A stretch of DNA of 64,000 nt from Gammaproteobacteria bacterium 45_16_T64 (GTDB taxonomy: Bacteria > Pseudomonadota > Gammaproteobacteria > Pseudomonadales > Ketobacteraceae): NCBI GenBank assembly GCA_002162955.1, contig MABD01000026.1, positions 33,741 to 97,740 on the forward strand, read 5' to 3'. Positions 34,142 through 43,981 of the stretch are shown here, piece by piece. Both the position numbers and the translations under genes were made by a program. How positions within the stretch are numbered: the first letter of the stretch is position 1; each line of letters opens with the position of its first letter. The notes beneath the pieces are model-generated. The model saw only the letters and a program-made list of their open reading frames with translations, did no database searches and was not told where the DNA came from.

Positions 34142-35068
34142 TTACGGTGGTGCGGGTTTGATACCCACAAGTGTTTCAGCGCAGGTGGTCTTGGCGAGGT
34201 TCACAAAGGCAGTGACGTAGGGTAGGGCGACTTTATCTCTGCGGATGGCTGCATATAAAATCGGCCAGACGCCATTAGCACCTAGGTGCTTTCCAAGGAT
34301 GTATCCTTTGTCTACGTATTCATTCACCGCCCAGTTTGGGAGTGCGCAGACGCCTCGACCGCTGGCGACCAGCTGCACCATCATAGGGGTTAATTCTGCG
34401 GTACGGATCGCGCTAGGTTCAACACCTTCAGAATCAAGAAAGTACTTAAAAATATCTAAACGATGCTCTTCCACTGGATACGTGATAAGTGTTTCGGAAG
34501 TCAAATCTGTTGGTTTGATAGTGGCTTGTGTTGCTAGGCGGTGGTTCTTGCTGATACAAAGCAAGCTCTCGTATGCAAAGAGTGGGATGTACTCGAGCTC
34601 TTTACTCTTCATTGGGTCAGAGGTAATGACGAGGTCTAGCTCCCCCTCAATAAGCGCTGGCAGTGGGGCGAAGTTGAAACCACTCAACAGGTCCATTTCG
34701 ATGTCGGGCCAGTGTTCTCTAAACTTATCAATCGTAGGCATTAGCCATTCAAAACAGCTATGGCATTCTATGGCTATATGCAAATGGCCTGCGTTACCTG
34801 CGATTAGCTTGCTGAGATCTTGTTCTGCACGACTAAATAGCGGTAGTGCCTGACCTGCAAGTTCAAGCAACCTGTCTCCTGCCGGGGTAAATCGAATGGG
34901 TTTGCTTTTACGTACAACGATAGGGCCGCCAACTCTTTCTTCAAGCTCTTTGAGTTGGTGGGATAATGCTGATTGAGTGAGGTGAACGTGCCGTGCTGCG
35001 TCTACTAAGCTGCCGGAATCTTTTATCGCGGTGAGGGTTCTGAGGTGTTTAATTTCGATTTTAGCCAT
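34142..35068 (-). CDS. metR: LysR-family regulator MetR
   Basis: This 308-residue LysR-type protein has close similarity to MetR throughout. The helix-turn-helix lies at about residues 19-45 (GSLVDAARHVHLTQSALSHQL). Further matches are RKSKPIRFTPAGDRLLELA, AIECHSCFEWLMPTIDKF and LLSGFNFAPLPALIEGELDLVITSDP, all MetR features. MetR activates methionine genes (metE, metH, glyA in enterics) with homocysteine as co-inducer. No met gene is in the window, so targets lie elsewhere. It ends 6 nt from the convergent kinase stop and is separated from glpD by a terminator. Confidence 0.9.
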   Translation of the reverse strand: MAKIEIKHLRTLTAIKDSGSLVDAARHVHLTQSALSHQLKELEERVGGPIVVRKSKPIRFTPAGDRLLELAGQALPLFSRAEQDLSKLIAGNAGHLHIAIECHSCFEWLMPTIDKFREHWPDIEMDLLSGFNFAPLPALIEGELDLVITSDPMKSKELEYIPLFAYESLLCISKNHRLATQATIKPTDLTSETLITYPVEEHRLDIFKYFLDSEGVEPSAIRTAELTPMMVQLVASGRGVCALPNWAVNEYVDKGYILGKHLGANGVWPILYAAIRRDKVALPYVTAFVNLAKTTCAETLVGIKPAPP

Positions 35069-35112
35069 GGAGTTATTATTTCATAACGACCTGCGGGCTA
35101 AAAGCAATGAGC

Positions 35113-35149
35113 AAAAAAAAAGCTAAGAACCAAGGGGAGGTTCTTAGCT
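35113..35149 (-). terminator. Rho-independent terminator of glpD
   Basis: On the minus strand an 11-bp perfect stem (AGCTAAGAACC at 35149-35139 with its complement at 35131-35121) around a 7-nt loop is followed by a T-run (A-run at 35113-35121 on the plus strand). Confidence 0.85.
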
Positions 35150-35189
35150 AAAACCACAAGAGTGAGGTAGGGTTTAAACGGTGTGATGG

Positions 35190-36782
35190 TTAGCTGGCTT
35201 GCAACTCCATCGAAATAGTTGTGCCGGGGTTAGTTGTTAACACCGGGTTGTCCTGAATAAATTGCTCTAATGTTTGGCTTTGTTCGTTATTGAAGTGAAG
35301 GCCTAGCTTCGAGCGTCGCCATAAAATATCTTCAGCGCTAGCTGCCCATTCATGACGCAATAGATATTCCACTTCGGTTTGATAGAGGTCGTTGCCGAAG
35401 TGTGTGCCGAGATCCATAATTGATGATGCACCGTCTAGCAATAAGTGAATGCGTGTGCCGTATGCGTTGGTTAGCCTCTCAAGTAAACCTGCGTGTAGCC
35501 ACGGATAGGTTTGTTGGATACTGGAGGTCCACTCTTGGTAGGTGTGCTCACCAATGTCTCCACCAATCATCGGGTGGTCTGCGGTCCAACTTTGCCTCAT
35601 CATAGGGAAATAGGGGGCTAATTCGGCTAATGCGGATTCCGATAGTTTTCGATAGGTGGTGATCTTTCCGCCAAAGATACTCAGTATTGGTGCTTTGTTG
35701 CTGGCGTCAGCCTCAAGTTCCAGTGTGTAGTCACGAGTGATAGCGGAAGGTGAGTCTGACTCATCGTCACACAATGGCCGAACACCGGAGTAACGCCAGC
35801 GGATATCGTCGGAGGTGATCTGTTGGGTGAAGTGAGCGTTAACAACATTCAATAAGTAACGCTCTTCCTCGTCATCCATTGCGACATCTTTCGGGTCGCC
35901 GGTATATTCTTTGTCTGTGGTGCCCACCAATGAGAAGTCCTTGTTGTAAGGGACGACAAAGACAATGCGGTGGTCTTCATTTTGTAAAATATAGGCTTGT
36001 TCACCATCGTATATTTTGGGGACGACAAAATGACTGCCTTTAATCAGCCGAATGTTCCGGGCTGATTTCTGTTGCATTTTGTTTTCCACAAAAGTTTGTG
36101 CCCATGGGCCAGCGGCATTAATAAGCGCTTTCGCTCGGCAATGGTGAATCTTGCCAGTGTTCAAATCCTCTGTGGATATGTGCCACAACCCATTAACTCT
36201 GTGTGCGCTTTGGCAACGGGTTCGAGTCAGAATTTTTGCGCCGAGTTGTTGTGCTTGAAGGGCGTTTGAAACAACGAGGCGCGCATCGTCCACTCGGCAG
36301 TCAGAATATTCAAATCCGTATTCAATTGTATCGTTGAGAGGGTTGTTGTCTTGCTCAGAGGTAAATCGAAGTCCGTGAGACCCAGACAACTGGCCGCGCT
36401 TGGCGAGATGATCGTAAAGGAATAACCCGATACGAATCATCCATGCTGGCCGCAGGTGAGGGCGATGAGGAAGTACAAAACGCAAAGGCTTGATGAGATG
36501 AGGTATGTTACGCAGCAGTACCTCTCGTTCTGCGAGGGCTTCTCGGACTAAGCGAAACTCATAATGCTCTAAATAACGTAGCCCGCCGTGAATAAGCTTG
36601 CTGCTGGCTGATGACGTTGCGCTTGCGAGGTCTGATTGCTCGCAGACCATTACACTGAGACCTCTACCGGAGGCGTCCGCAGCAATGCCCGTGCCATTGA
36701 TTCCCCCGCCAACGATAAAGAGATCGTATATGTCTGCTTGTTTAGCGTTGTCAGGAGTGATGTGGGCAATCGCTTCGGTCAT
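35190..36782 (-). CDS. glpD: Aerobic glycerol-3-phosphate dehydrogenase
   Basis: This 530-residue FAD enzyme oxidises sn-glycerol 3-phosphate to dihydroxyacetone phosphate at the inner membrane and passes electrons to quinone. The dinucleotide-binding motif DLFIVGGGINGTGIAADASGRG starts at about residue 20, followed by SSASSKLIHGGLRYLEHYEF, a GlpD signature. Length is normal (about 500-530). It is transcribed alone, with a CGAA-repeat-rich region upstream and a strong terminator after it. It works with glpK, which lies in the same locus, and is probably controlled by glpR. Confidence 0.95.
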   Translation of the reverse strand: MTEAIAHITPDNAKQADIYDLFIVGGGINGTGIAADASGRGLSVMVCEQSDLASATSSASSKLIHGGLRYLEHYEFRLVREALAEREVLLRNIPHLIKPLRFVLPHRPHLRPAWMIRIGLFLYDHLAKRGQLSGSHGLRFTSEQDNNPLNDTIEYGFEYSDCRVDDARLVVSNALQAQQLGAKILTRTRCQSAHRVNGLWHISTEDLNTGKIHHCRAKALINAAGPWAQTFVENKMQQKSARNIRLIKGSHFVVPKIYDGEQAYILQNEDHRIVFVVPYNKDFSLVGTTDKEYTGDPKDVAMDDEEERYLLNVVNAHFTQQITSDDIRWRYSGVRPLCDDESDSPSAITRDYTLELEADASNKAPILSIFGGKITTYRKLSESALAELAPYFPMMRQSWTADHPMIGGDIGEHTYQEWTSSIQQTYPWLHAGLLERLTNAYGTRIHLLLDGASSIMDLGTHFGNDLYQTEVEYLLRHEWAASAEDILWRRSKLGLHFNNEQSQTLEQFIQDNPVLTTNPGTTISMELQAS

Positions 36783-36868
36783 TTCGAGCCTCGTCTTCGC
36801 TTTGCGGGTTTAAAGGTGTGTTTTTGTTCTTCTGTAGGATTTATGTAGTGTAAGATTATTCGTATAGA

Positions 36869-37042
36869 TTCGCAAACGAAAATTACTGGAAAAATTAAGG
36901 GTGCATACGAAAAACCATAAGAATTATGTTCTCATATGAAGAAAATTATTGAGATAGACAGATTTCGGGCGTAATGTTGACGAATGTTAACGAATACACC
37001 CCCGGGATAGGGGGGGTGTAGATAAAACGAACAAAAAACGAA
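36869..37042 (-). promoter_or_regulatory. glpD promoter region with repeated CGAA motifs
   Basis: TTCGCAAACGAA (36869-36880) is a near-perfect inverted repeat. ACGAA recurs near 36906, 36981, 36991, 37027 and 37037, partly as direct repeats such as ACGAATGTTAACGAAT. DeoR-family GlpR proteins bind TTCG/CGAA-type repeats, so these are candidate operators for glpD. Confidence 0.5.
36995..37020 (-). terminator. Hairpin after glpR
   Basis: TACACCCCC (36995-37003) pairs with GGGGGTGTA (37012-37020) around 8 nt, 40 nt beyond the glpR stop. The stem is strong but there is no T-run, so it is a probable terminator or mRNA 3' end. Confidence 0.5.
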
Positions 37043-37060
37043 AAATTGCTATGAGAAAGC

Positions 37061-37837
37061 TTAGGAGGGGAATTCTTCGGTTGCTATAAGTGTGCGGATA
37101 TCACTGTTATTGACCAGGGTCTGGTAATTATCGTCAAGCGTCTGATCCGTAACCAATAAGTCGATATCTTGCAATTTGCCTAGGCAAATCATTGCATGAC
37201 GTCCAAACTTTGTATGGTCAGCTGCTAAAATAACCTCGCGTGAGTTACTCATGATGGCTTGTGAGACTCTGACTTCTTGGTAATCGAAATCAAGTAGTGA
37301 GCCTTCGTCGTCGATGCCGCTGATGCCTATGATGCCGTAGTCCACGCGAAATTGGCTAACGAAGTCCATGGTTGCTTCACCAATGATACCGCCATCTTTG
37401 CTGCGGACTTTGCCACCAGCAATGATAACTTCGAAGTCACTCTTGCCGCTGACGATCGACGCGACATGGAGATTGTTAGTGATAATTTTGAGGCCGCTGT
37501 GGTTTAGAAGCTCTTTAGCGATAGCTTCGTTCGTCGTGCCTATATTGATAAATAGCGATGCATGATCAGGAATGTGGGACGCAACGATGCGGGCAATACG
37601 AGATTTTTCAGGCGACTGTAAGTGTTTACGAGTAGTGTATTCAGTATTTTGTGTGCTGGGGGCCGCACTCGCTCCGCCATGAAATCGTCTTACACGATTG
37701 TCGACAGCTAAGGTATTGATGTCGCGACGCATTGTTTGAGGCGTGACATCGAAGTGAGCGGCAAGGTTCTCAATGGAGACAAAACCTTTGGCATTGACCA
37801 GTTCAACAATCTGTTCGTGTCGGGCTTGCTGAGACAT
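37061..37837 (-). CDS. glpR: DeoR-family glycerol-3-phosphate regulon repressor
   Basis: This 258-residue protein has an N-terminal DeoR helix-turn-helix (ENLAAHFDVTPQTMRRDINTL, about residues 22-42) and a sugar-phosphate sensor domain (about 75-230). In the latter, FINIGTTNEAIAKELL and the segments around AGGKVRSKDGGIIG and YGIIGISGID form the ligand site. GlpR represses glp genes until glycerol 3-phosphate binds. It lies between glpD and the divergent glpK, exactly where a local repressor is expected. The glpR/glpK gap of 191 bp shows fewer CGAA motifs than the glpD promoter. Confidence 0.93.
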   Translation of the reverse strand: MSQQARHEQIVELVNAKGFVSIENLAAHFDVTPQTMRRDINTLAVDNRVRRFHGGASAAPSTQNTEYTTRKHLQSPEKSRIARIVASHIPDHASLFINIGTTNEAIAKELLNHSGLKIITNNLHVASIVSGKSDFEVIIAGGKVRSKDGGIIGEATMDFVSQFRVDYGIIGISGIDDEGSLLDFDYQEVRVSQAIMSNSREVILAADHTKFGRHAMICLGKLQDIDLLVTDQTLDDNYQTLVNNSDIRTLIATEEFPS

Positions 37838-38028
37838 AAGAGTATCAATAATTATTATGTTAGAAAGGGTGGTAAAACCACTATATTAGGTCGGAAATAA
37901 TACTACAGAATTGGCCAAACGTCTGGCTTTTTAAGGCTTATGAGTCAGTTTGAAACAATTCATAACAATAGGGTGTTGGGTAATCCAATATCACAGCGCC
38001 AGCGGACCAAACACAAGGAAATATAGCA

Positions 38029-39513
38029 ATGACCCAATTTATTCTGTCTATTGATCAAGGTACTACAAGCTCTAGGGCTATCATTTTTGATGATCGAGGC
38101 ACGATTGTGACATCCGCTCAACAGGAGTTTGAGCAGTTTTTCCCTGCTGATGGCTGGGTAGAGCATGATCCAGAGGAAATTTGGGAAAGTACGGTTGCCG
38201 TGTGTAAGCAGGCGCTGAAGAACGCAAATATCGAGGCTCAAGATATCGCCGGTATCGGTATTACCAATCAGCGAGAAACAACAATAGTTTGGGATAGAAA
38301 AACCGGTAAGCCAATCTACAAAGCGATTGTTTGGCAAGATAGGCGAACAGCGCAATGGTGTAAAACACTAAAAAGTGAAGAGAAAGAAGTGATTATCCAA
38401 GATAAAACGGGACTCTTAATTGATCCCTATTTTTCTGGAACCAAAATCTCTTGGATACTGGATCACGTTGAAGGGGCTCGAGAGCGCGCAGACAAAGGCG
38501 AATTAGCATTTGGTACCGTGGATACCTTCCTTCTTTGGCGTTTAACCGGGGGCAAGAGCCATAAAACAGACGCGACGAATGCGTCTCGAACGTTGATCTT
38601 TGATATACACACACAGCAATGGGATGATGAATTGCTGGATATCTTTAATGTACCGAAGTCATTGTTGCCAACGGTAGAAGATAGTTCTGCTGATTTTGGC
38701 GATACGGATCCTAGTATATTTGGTGCTGCGATAAAGGTCGCCGGTATTGCGGGCGATCAGCAAGCTGCACTTATCGGTCAGGCATGTTTCGAACCCGGAA
38801 TGATTAAGAGTACTTATGGTACCGGGTGCTTTATGGTGCTCAACACTGGTACTAAGGCCCTTAAGTCTGAGCAAAAATTGCTGACAACCGTAGGGTATCG
38901 AATTAACGGCGAAGTAACGTATGCCTTGGAAGGCAGTATTTTTGTCGCTGGCGCAGCGGTTCAGTGGCTACGAGATGGTTTGTCCCTGATTAGTGATGCT
39001 GGCGAGACTGAAGCGATGGCTGAAGAAGCGGGTGCAGATCAAAATGTCTATCTCGTACCTGCATTTACCGGGCTGGGTGCGCCGTATTGGGATCCTGAAG
39101 CGCGCGGTGCTATGTTTGGATTAACCCGCGATACAGGTATAAAGGATATCGTGACGGCAGGATTACAGTCAGTGGCCTATCAAACCAGAGACCTGATCAG
39201 CGCGATGGAACGTGATGGTGGAGAGAAGCCGAAAACACTACGTGTTGATGGGGGTATGGTTGCCAATAATTGGGTGGTGAAATTTATCAGCGATCTGTTA
39301 GATGTGAATGTTGATCGACCCGCGATCATTGAGACGACGGCGTTGGGTGCGGCATACTTGGCTGGGTTACAGGTGGGTATCTATGATTCGCTCGAAAGTA
39401 TTGCGAAGCTCTGGCATTGTGAACGTCATTTTGAACCGGAAATGACAGAAGAACTAAGGGATAAGCTTTACAGCGGTTGGTTGGATGCCGTAAGTCGTGT
39501 ACGCAAAAGTTAA
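38029..39513 (+). CDS. glpK: Glycerol kinase
   Basis: This 494-residue FGGY-family kinase phosphorylates glycerol to glycerol 3-phosphate in the cytoplasm. It opens with the phosphate-binding [17 protein letters not shown] and has [19 protein letters not shown], the glycerol-site residues, and [29 protein letters not shown], the FGGY signature region. ATP-site [18 protein letters not shown] is present. AAGGAA lies 10 nt before the ATG. Length matches the family. No glpF transporter gene adjoins it, so uptake is encoded elsewhere or glycerol comes from lipid breakdown. Confidence 0.97.
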   Translation: MTQFILSIDQGTTSSRAIIFDDRGTIVTSAQQEFEQFFPADGWVEHDPEEIWESTVAVCKQALKNANIEAQDIAGIGITNQRETTIVWDRKTGKPIYKAIVWQDRRTAQWCKTLKSEEKEVIIQDKTGLLIDPYFSGTKISWILDHVEGARERADKGELAFGTVDTFLLWRLTGGKSHKTDATNASRTLIFDIHTQQWDDELLDIFNVPKSLLPTVEDSSADFGDTDPSIFGAAIKVAGIAGDQQAALIGQACFEPGMIKSTYGTGCFMVLNTGTKALKSEQKLLTTVGYRINGEVTYALEGSIFVAGAAVQWLRDGLSLISDAGETEAMAEEAGADQNVYLVPAFTGLGAPYWDPEARGAMFGLTRDTGIKDIVTAGLQSVAYQTRDLISAMERDGGEKPKTLRVDGGMVANNWVVKFISDLLDVNVDRPAIIETTALGAAYLAGLQVGIYDSLESIAKLWHCERHFEPEMTEELRDKLYSGWLDAVSRVRKS

Positions 39514-39566
39514 TAGTTAGCTTGTTGTTGATGTATGGAAATTTGGCTTACATTATTTTGGGCTAG

Positions 39567-41447
39567 TTAGCCCTTGTAGCGTTGAATAATGTGAGTCAGC
39601 TCATCGCTCTGAGAATGTTCGTCCATGTTTTTCTTGAGCGATGACGCTAGTGTTTGATGAAGGCTTGCGAATTCTTGGGTCGTCTTAGTTGCTTGATCAA
39701 CGTGTTGCTTTGCCGAATCGGTAATTGATTGATTGGTTTCTAAAAGCGTGCTTATTGACGCAGTAGCGAGCTCTAGGAATTGGTATGCCTCTTTTGCACC
39801 GTCGACACTATCGGTCACCATGTTGCGGCTTTGTTCCATGTCTTGTGCGCTTTCTCTTGAGCCTTTTTGAATTTCTTCAATTTGTACTTTTATATCTTCA
39901 GCTGCTGAGGCCGTTTTGGATGCTAGTGCTCTGACCTCGTCAGCGACTACGGCAAACCCGCGGCCCTGTTCACCGGCTCTTGCTGCTTCTATCGCAGCAT
40001 TTAGGGCTAATAAATTTGTTTGTCCGGTGATATGGGTAATCATATCCACCACATCACCGATAGCTTCACAATTACTTGTGAGTTGTTTAATTTTACTTGT
40101 GGAGTCTGCAATCTGTTGGTTGAGTTTTTCGATTTCATTGGTGAGTTCGGAAAGCTTGCTCTGCCCCTCATGTGCTTTGTTCTGAGCATCTGTGGCATTT
40201 TTTTGCGCAGAAGAGGACCTTTCCATGATAGAGCCAAAGCCTGAGGCCATGGTGGAAATGGTTTCAGATACCTCGTTAATATTACCCAGGGCGTCTTTAT
40301 TCTTTTGGTGAGTATTATCTTGTCGAGCCAGGAGTGTCTCCTGGCAAGCGGTGAGTTCATTGATGAGTGATTGTGCGTTTTCCTGATGCTCGTGATTGAC
40401 CTGTTGTAATTTTTCTAAGCATAAAGAGAGCACAGTGTCGGGTTCTGCATTTTTGGCAATAGTAATATTGTGTTGTTTGGCGAGTACCAGTAATTGACTG
40501 AGGGAGGACTTACTGGTGACGACCATCGATTTCTGTAGTGTGTAATAAAGGAAGTACGAGCAAAGGATGCACAATATCACAAGGCAGAGAAATATAACTT
40601 CTTTTTGCCAGCCGCTATCGTTGGAAAAGTTGACGGTGGCGGTACTGGCCTGTTTGATTTGCTCGATATCTTTGGACTTAATAGGGGAGAATGCAGTGTA
40701 GGTTGTGTTGAGCTCAGTAAGTAGGCTTAGCGTTTTTTCATAGTGTGTCGTTAATGACTGTTGGACTTGGTCGTAGCGTGTGATCAACCCTTGGAGGGCA
40801 GAGTGATCTTCTTGGATGATGGCGGATTCAGGGATCTCTTTGATGAAGTCAGCGGTAAGCTTCTTTATTGCTGTTTTATCGGAGTCTAAATGAGAGAACT
40901 GAAATTCTTTTTGATGCTGCTGGATTTGGGAAAAGAGACTGAAGAGGTAAACGGCATTTTGTTCTTTTAGGTAGGCGCTTATTTTGTTTTCGATGGCGTG
41001 CAGCTGATCAAGTGGATTTGACTCAATGTCGCTAGTTAGCATTTCTTGGTGTTGTGTGAGTTCACGTAGTTGGCGGTGATATAAGCTGAGGTGAAATACC
41101 AGCTCTTTGGCTTTGGATTCTAGGTGTTTATACTCTGCCGGTAGTGAAAAAGCATGGGAGCCTTTTTTTAGCTTGTTTGTTAGGCTGGAAATTATCGCCA
41201 ATTGCTGTTGGTTTTTTTCGTAGGAATTGCTCGCTACGATACCTTTGGCGGCAACAATATCGGCTTGTATGGTATGAGCGATAGCCATGTAATCGGAGAG
41301 CTCATTTTTAAGTGCGGAGCTTTGGCTGGTGCTCTTATTTTGCAGGAAGAAAAGCGCTGCAATTGCGGTCAATGAAAGCATGAGTACCGCAGTGATTAGG
41401 CGTAATCGGGTGGCAATGGATATGGGGGTGGTGGTGCCAGAGGCCAT
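39567..41447 (-). CDS. Methyl-accepting chemotaxis protein
   Basis: This 626-residue protein has transmembrane helix 1 (about residues 14-34) and an all-helical periplasmic sensor of about 245 residues, rich in Gln, Ser and Leu. Helix 2 follows (about 282-304), then a cytoplasmic signalling coiled coil (about 380-600). The hairpin tip [33 protein letters not shown] is the universal MCP signature. I do not see a clear HAMP domain between helix 2 and the coiled coil; the linker [24 protein letters not shown] differs. The ligand is unknown; motility genes are not in the window. Confidence 0.93.
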   Translation of the reverse strand: MASGTTTPISIATRLRLITAVLMLSLTAIAALFFLQNKSTSQSSALKNELSDYMAIAHTIQADIVAAKGIVASNSYEKNQQQLAIISSLTNKLKKGSHAFSLPAEYKHLESKAKELVFHLSLYHRQLRELTQHQEMLTSDIESNPLDQLHAIENKISAYLKEQNAVYLFSLFSQIQQHQKEFQFSHLDSDKTAIKKLTADFIKEIPESAIIQEDHSALQGLITRYDQVQQSLTTHYEKTLSLLTELNTTYTAFSPIKSKDIEQIKQASTATVNFSNDSGWQKEVIFLCLVILCILCSYFLYYTLQKSMVVTSKSSLSQLLVLAKQHNITIAKNAEPDTVLSLCLEKLQQVNHEHQENAQSLINELTACQETLLARQDNTHQKNKDALGNINEVSETISTMASGFGSIMERSSSAQKNATDAQNKAHEGQSKLSELTNEIEKLNQQIADSTSKIKQLTSNCEAIGDVVDMITHITGQTNLLALNAAIEAARAGEQGRGFAVVADEVRALASKTASAAEDIKVQIEEIQKGSRESAQDMEQSRNMVTDSVDGAKEAYQFLELATASISTLLETNQSITDSAKQHVDQATKTTQEFASLHQTLASSLKKNMDEHSQSDELTHIIQRYKG

Positions 41448-41519
41448 ACTGCATTCCTAAATGACGGAGGTATACAGTAAGAATAGCTAGAATTGGAGAT
41501 TTTGTAGGCAGAGTATAGA

Positions 41520-41552
41520 TAGAGGCCCTAACTATATTAGTTACGACCTCTA
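41520..41552 (-). terminator. Hairpin after argF
   Basis: TAGAGGCCCTAACTA (41520-41534) pairs with 41538-41552 (one mismatch, one wobble), 12 nt after the argF stop. The T-run is poor, so its efficiency as a terminator is uncertain. Confidence 0.5.
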
Positions 41553-41563
41553 TAAAGCGTGGT

Positions 41564-42478
41564 TTACGGTTTCCAGGTACCGAGTAACATCTCCATTAAG
41601 GCTTTTTGGGCATGTAGTCGATTCTCTGCCTCGTCCCATACTACCGAGTCTGGCTTTTCCATCAGTTCTTCACTGACTTCTTCGCCACGGTGTGCTGGTA
41701 GGCAGTGCATGAATAACGCATCCTGGTTTGCCAGCGACATTAATTGGCTATTTACCTGATAATTGCTGAATGCATTGGCTCTGTTCTTTTGCTCTGACTC
41801 TTGTCCCATGCTGGCCCATACATCGGTAACAACAAGATCGGATTGCTCAACTGCTTCTCTAGGGTCTCTAAAGAGCGTGATGCGATCTTTGTTCTTATCG
41901 ACCAGTTGAGCATTGGGTTCAAATCCTGCGGGACAAGCTATGCTCAGATTAAAGTCGAACTGTCGCGCTGCATTAATATAGGAATGGCACATGTTGTTAC
42001 CATCGCCTATCCAGCTGACGGTTTTTCCGGCAATATCACCTCGGTGCTCTTGGTATGTTTGCATATCGGCAAGTAGTTGGCACGGGTGATAGCTATCGGT
42101 AAGGGCGTTGATCACTGGCACCTGTGAATTACGCGCGAACGTCTCAAGTTTTTCATGCTCAAAGGTTCGGATCATGATGATATCAACCATCCGCGAGAGT
42201 ACTTTTGCAGAATCGGCGACGGGTTCTCCGCGGCCAAGCTGTGTATCTCTTGGTGACAAAAATATAGCGCCACCACCAGATTGAATCATTGCACTTTCAA
42301 ATGATACGCGAGTGCGAGTGGATGATTTTTCGAAAATCATACCCAGGACTTTGTTCTTGAAAGGTTCGTAGATTTCACCTTTTCGAGTCATCGAACGTAA
42401 TTCTGAGGCGCGTTGAATTAGCTGTTTTAACTCTTCCGGAGAAAAATCAAGTAACGTTAAAAAATGCCTAGAAGACAT
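41564..42478 (-). CDS. argF: Ornithine carbamoyltransferase
   Basis: This 304-residue cytoplasmic enzyme makes citrulline from ornithine and carbamoyl phosphate in arginine synthesis. The carbamoyl-phosphate site [13 protein letters not shown] is at about residues 49-61. The ornithine-site segment [13 protein letters not shown] is near 262, and [11 protein letters not shown] lies between them. Length is that of the anabolic enzyme. It is downstream of argD, 27 nt apart on the same strand, so it should be the second gene of an argD-argF operon. Confidence 0.96.
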   Translation of the reverse strand: MSSRHFLTLLDFSPEELKQLIQRASELRSMTRKGEIYEPFKNKVLGMIFEKSSTRTRVSFESAMIQSGGGAIFLSPRDTQLGRGEPVADSAKVLSRMVDIIMIRTFEHEKLETFARNSQVPVINALTDSYHPCQLLADMQTYQEHRGDIAGKTVSWIGDGNNMCHSYINAARQFDFNLSIACPAGFEPNAQLVDKNKDRITLFRDPREAVEQSDLVVTDVWASMGQESEQKNRANAFSNYQVNSQLMSLANQDALFMHCLPAHRGEEVSEELMEKPDSVVWDEAENRLHAQKALMEMLLGTWKP

Positions 42479-42505
42479 GGCATTGCTTCCTTTGTTATTC
42501 GGAAT

Positions 42506-43687
42506 TTAAAGTTGAGTGGCCCAGTCTTTGACCAGCTGGCTTATTCGAGTGACGATCTCGTTGGCCTCGTCATCTGTCATAATGAGAGGTGGTAGTAATC
42601 GAATGACTTGGTTAGCGGTAACGTTAATCAGTAAACCGGCTTCCAAGGCTTTGCCAACAAGCTCAGGGCAGGGCGTTTTAAGTTCAAGGCCTATGAGCAG
42701 ACCACAGTGACGTACATGATCAAACTGCTTACAGTCTGCGAGTTGTTCTCTAAAGCCATCCGCGATTAAGTTGCCTAAATAAGCGGCTCGCTCTGAAAGA
42801 CCCTGTTTTTCAATGGTGTCAACAACGGTCAGCGCTGTTGCACAGGCTAGCGGGTTACCGCCATAAGTCGAACCATGATGCCCAGGTCCAAGCAGGTTGG
42901 TGGCTCTACCTGCCACCAAACAAGCTCCGATAGGCATACCATTGCCAAGGCCCTTGGCAGTGGTTAATACATCCGGGGTAAAGTCATGATGTTGGAAAGC
43001 AAAGTACTTCCCAGTTCGGCCATTGCCCGTTTGAATCTCGTCTAGCATTAGCAACCAGTCGTTGGCTTCACATATCTTATGCAATTCAGACAGGTATTCT
43101 GCAGAAGGAACGTTAATACCTCCTTCTCCTTGCACTGGTTCCACAAGAATCGCGACGACGTTAGCATTATTATGGGCGATATTCTGAACGGCCTCTATAT
43201 CATTGTAAGGCGCCCTGATAAAACCCTGTACTAGCGGTTCGAAGCCGGCATGTACTTTTCTATTGCCTGTTGCTGATAGAGTGGCCATTGTTCGACCATG
43301 AAACGAGCTGTCCATAACAATGATGGCAGGTTGCTCTATCTCTTGTTGATTGCCGTAGAGTCGCGCAATCTTAATCGCGGCTTCGTTTGCCTCAGCACCA
43401 GAATTGCCAAAGAAACAGCCATCCATACCTGCGATGGTTGCGAGTTTCTCTCCCAAATCCTGCTGATGCTGAATCTGATAGAGGTTTGAGGTATGCATCA
43501 AGCGTCCGGCTTGCTCACTTATTGTGCGGGATACATCTGGGTGTGCATGACCAAGACCACAGACGGCAATCCCGCCAAGTGCATCTAGGTATTTCTTTCC
43601 ATCGGTATCGTACAACCATACTCCTTCACCTCTTTCGAAGGTGACGGGTAATCTCGCATAAGTGGGGATCAAGCCATTAGACAACAT
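42506..43687 (-). CDS. argD: Acetylornithine aminotransferase
   Basis: This 393-residue class III PLP aminotransferase converts N-acetylglutamate semialdehyde to N-acetylornithine (and may act in lysine synthesis). Signatures: GIAVCGLGHAHPDV near the start, GNSGAEANEAAIKIAR (PLP phosphate site), LLMLDEIQTGNGRTGKYFAF and TTAKGLGNGMPIGA with the Schiff-base Lys at about residue 241. The adjoining argF supports anabolic argD over succinylornithine aminotransferase. Its leader has a consensus promoter and a terminator-like hairpin 26-50 nt before the ATG. Confidence 0.94.
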   Translation of the reverse strand: MLSNGLIPTYARLPVTFERGEGVWLYDTDGKKYLDALGGIAVCGLGHAHPDVSRTISEQAGRLMHTSNLYQIQHQQDLGEKLATIAGMDGCFFGNSGAEANEAAIKIARLYGNQQEIEQPAIIVMDSSFHGRTMATLSATGNRKVHAGFEPLVQGFIRAPYNDIEAVQNIAHNNANVVAILVEPVQGEGGINVPSAEYLSELHKICEANDWLLMLDEIQTGNGRTGKYFAFQHHDFTPDVLTTAKGLGNGMPIGACLVAGRATNLLGPGHHGSTYGGNPLACATALTVVDTIEKQGLSERAAYLGNLIADGFREQLADCKQFDHVRHCGLLIGLELKTPCPELVGKALEAGLLINVTANQVIRLLPPLIMTDDEANEIVTRISQLVKDWATQL

Positions 43688-43712
43688 GATAATTTACCAA
43701 GCCTATTACAAC

Positions 43713-43737
43713 AAAAAAAGGCAGCCATAGGGCTGCC
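43713..43737 (-). terminator. Terminator-like hairpin in the argD leader
   Basis: On the minus strand GGCAGCC (43737-43731), loop CTAT and GGCTGCC (43726-43720) are followed by seven Ts (43719-43713). This is a textbook intrinsic terminator, yet it lies between the argD promoter and its start codon. Confidence 0.75.
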
Positions 43738-43748
43738 GCTAAGGAGCC

Positions 43749-43777
43749 ATAATAGACCTAAATGGATTGTGGTGCAA
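43749..43777 (-). promoter_or_regulatory. sigma-70-type promoter of argD-argF
   Basis: On the minus strand TTGCAC (43777-43772) and TATTAT (43754-43749) are spaced by 17 nt. Transcription should start near 43742, only about 5 nt before the hairpin at 43737. Confidence 0.6.
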
Positions 43778-43981
43778 CGCTAGGAAGGCCGTGGTGCTTG
43801 GCCCTGCAATTAACATGGATTATTTTCGCACCTTGCGCTGGGCGTTGTATGCATGCGGTGTAAATGTTGGGCAGAATAAACTGCAATCTCGTGCTGCTCA
43901 GTACTGACGCCAGTGTTTATAGAGTCTATGCTTACCCAGTACCTCCGATCGGAGGGATTATCTAGTGTTGGATTCAAAGCG

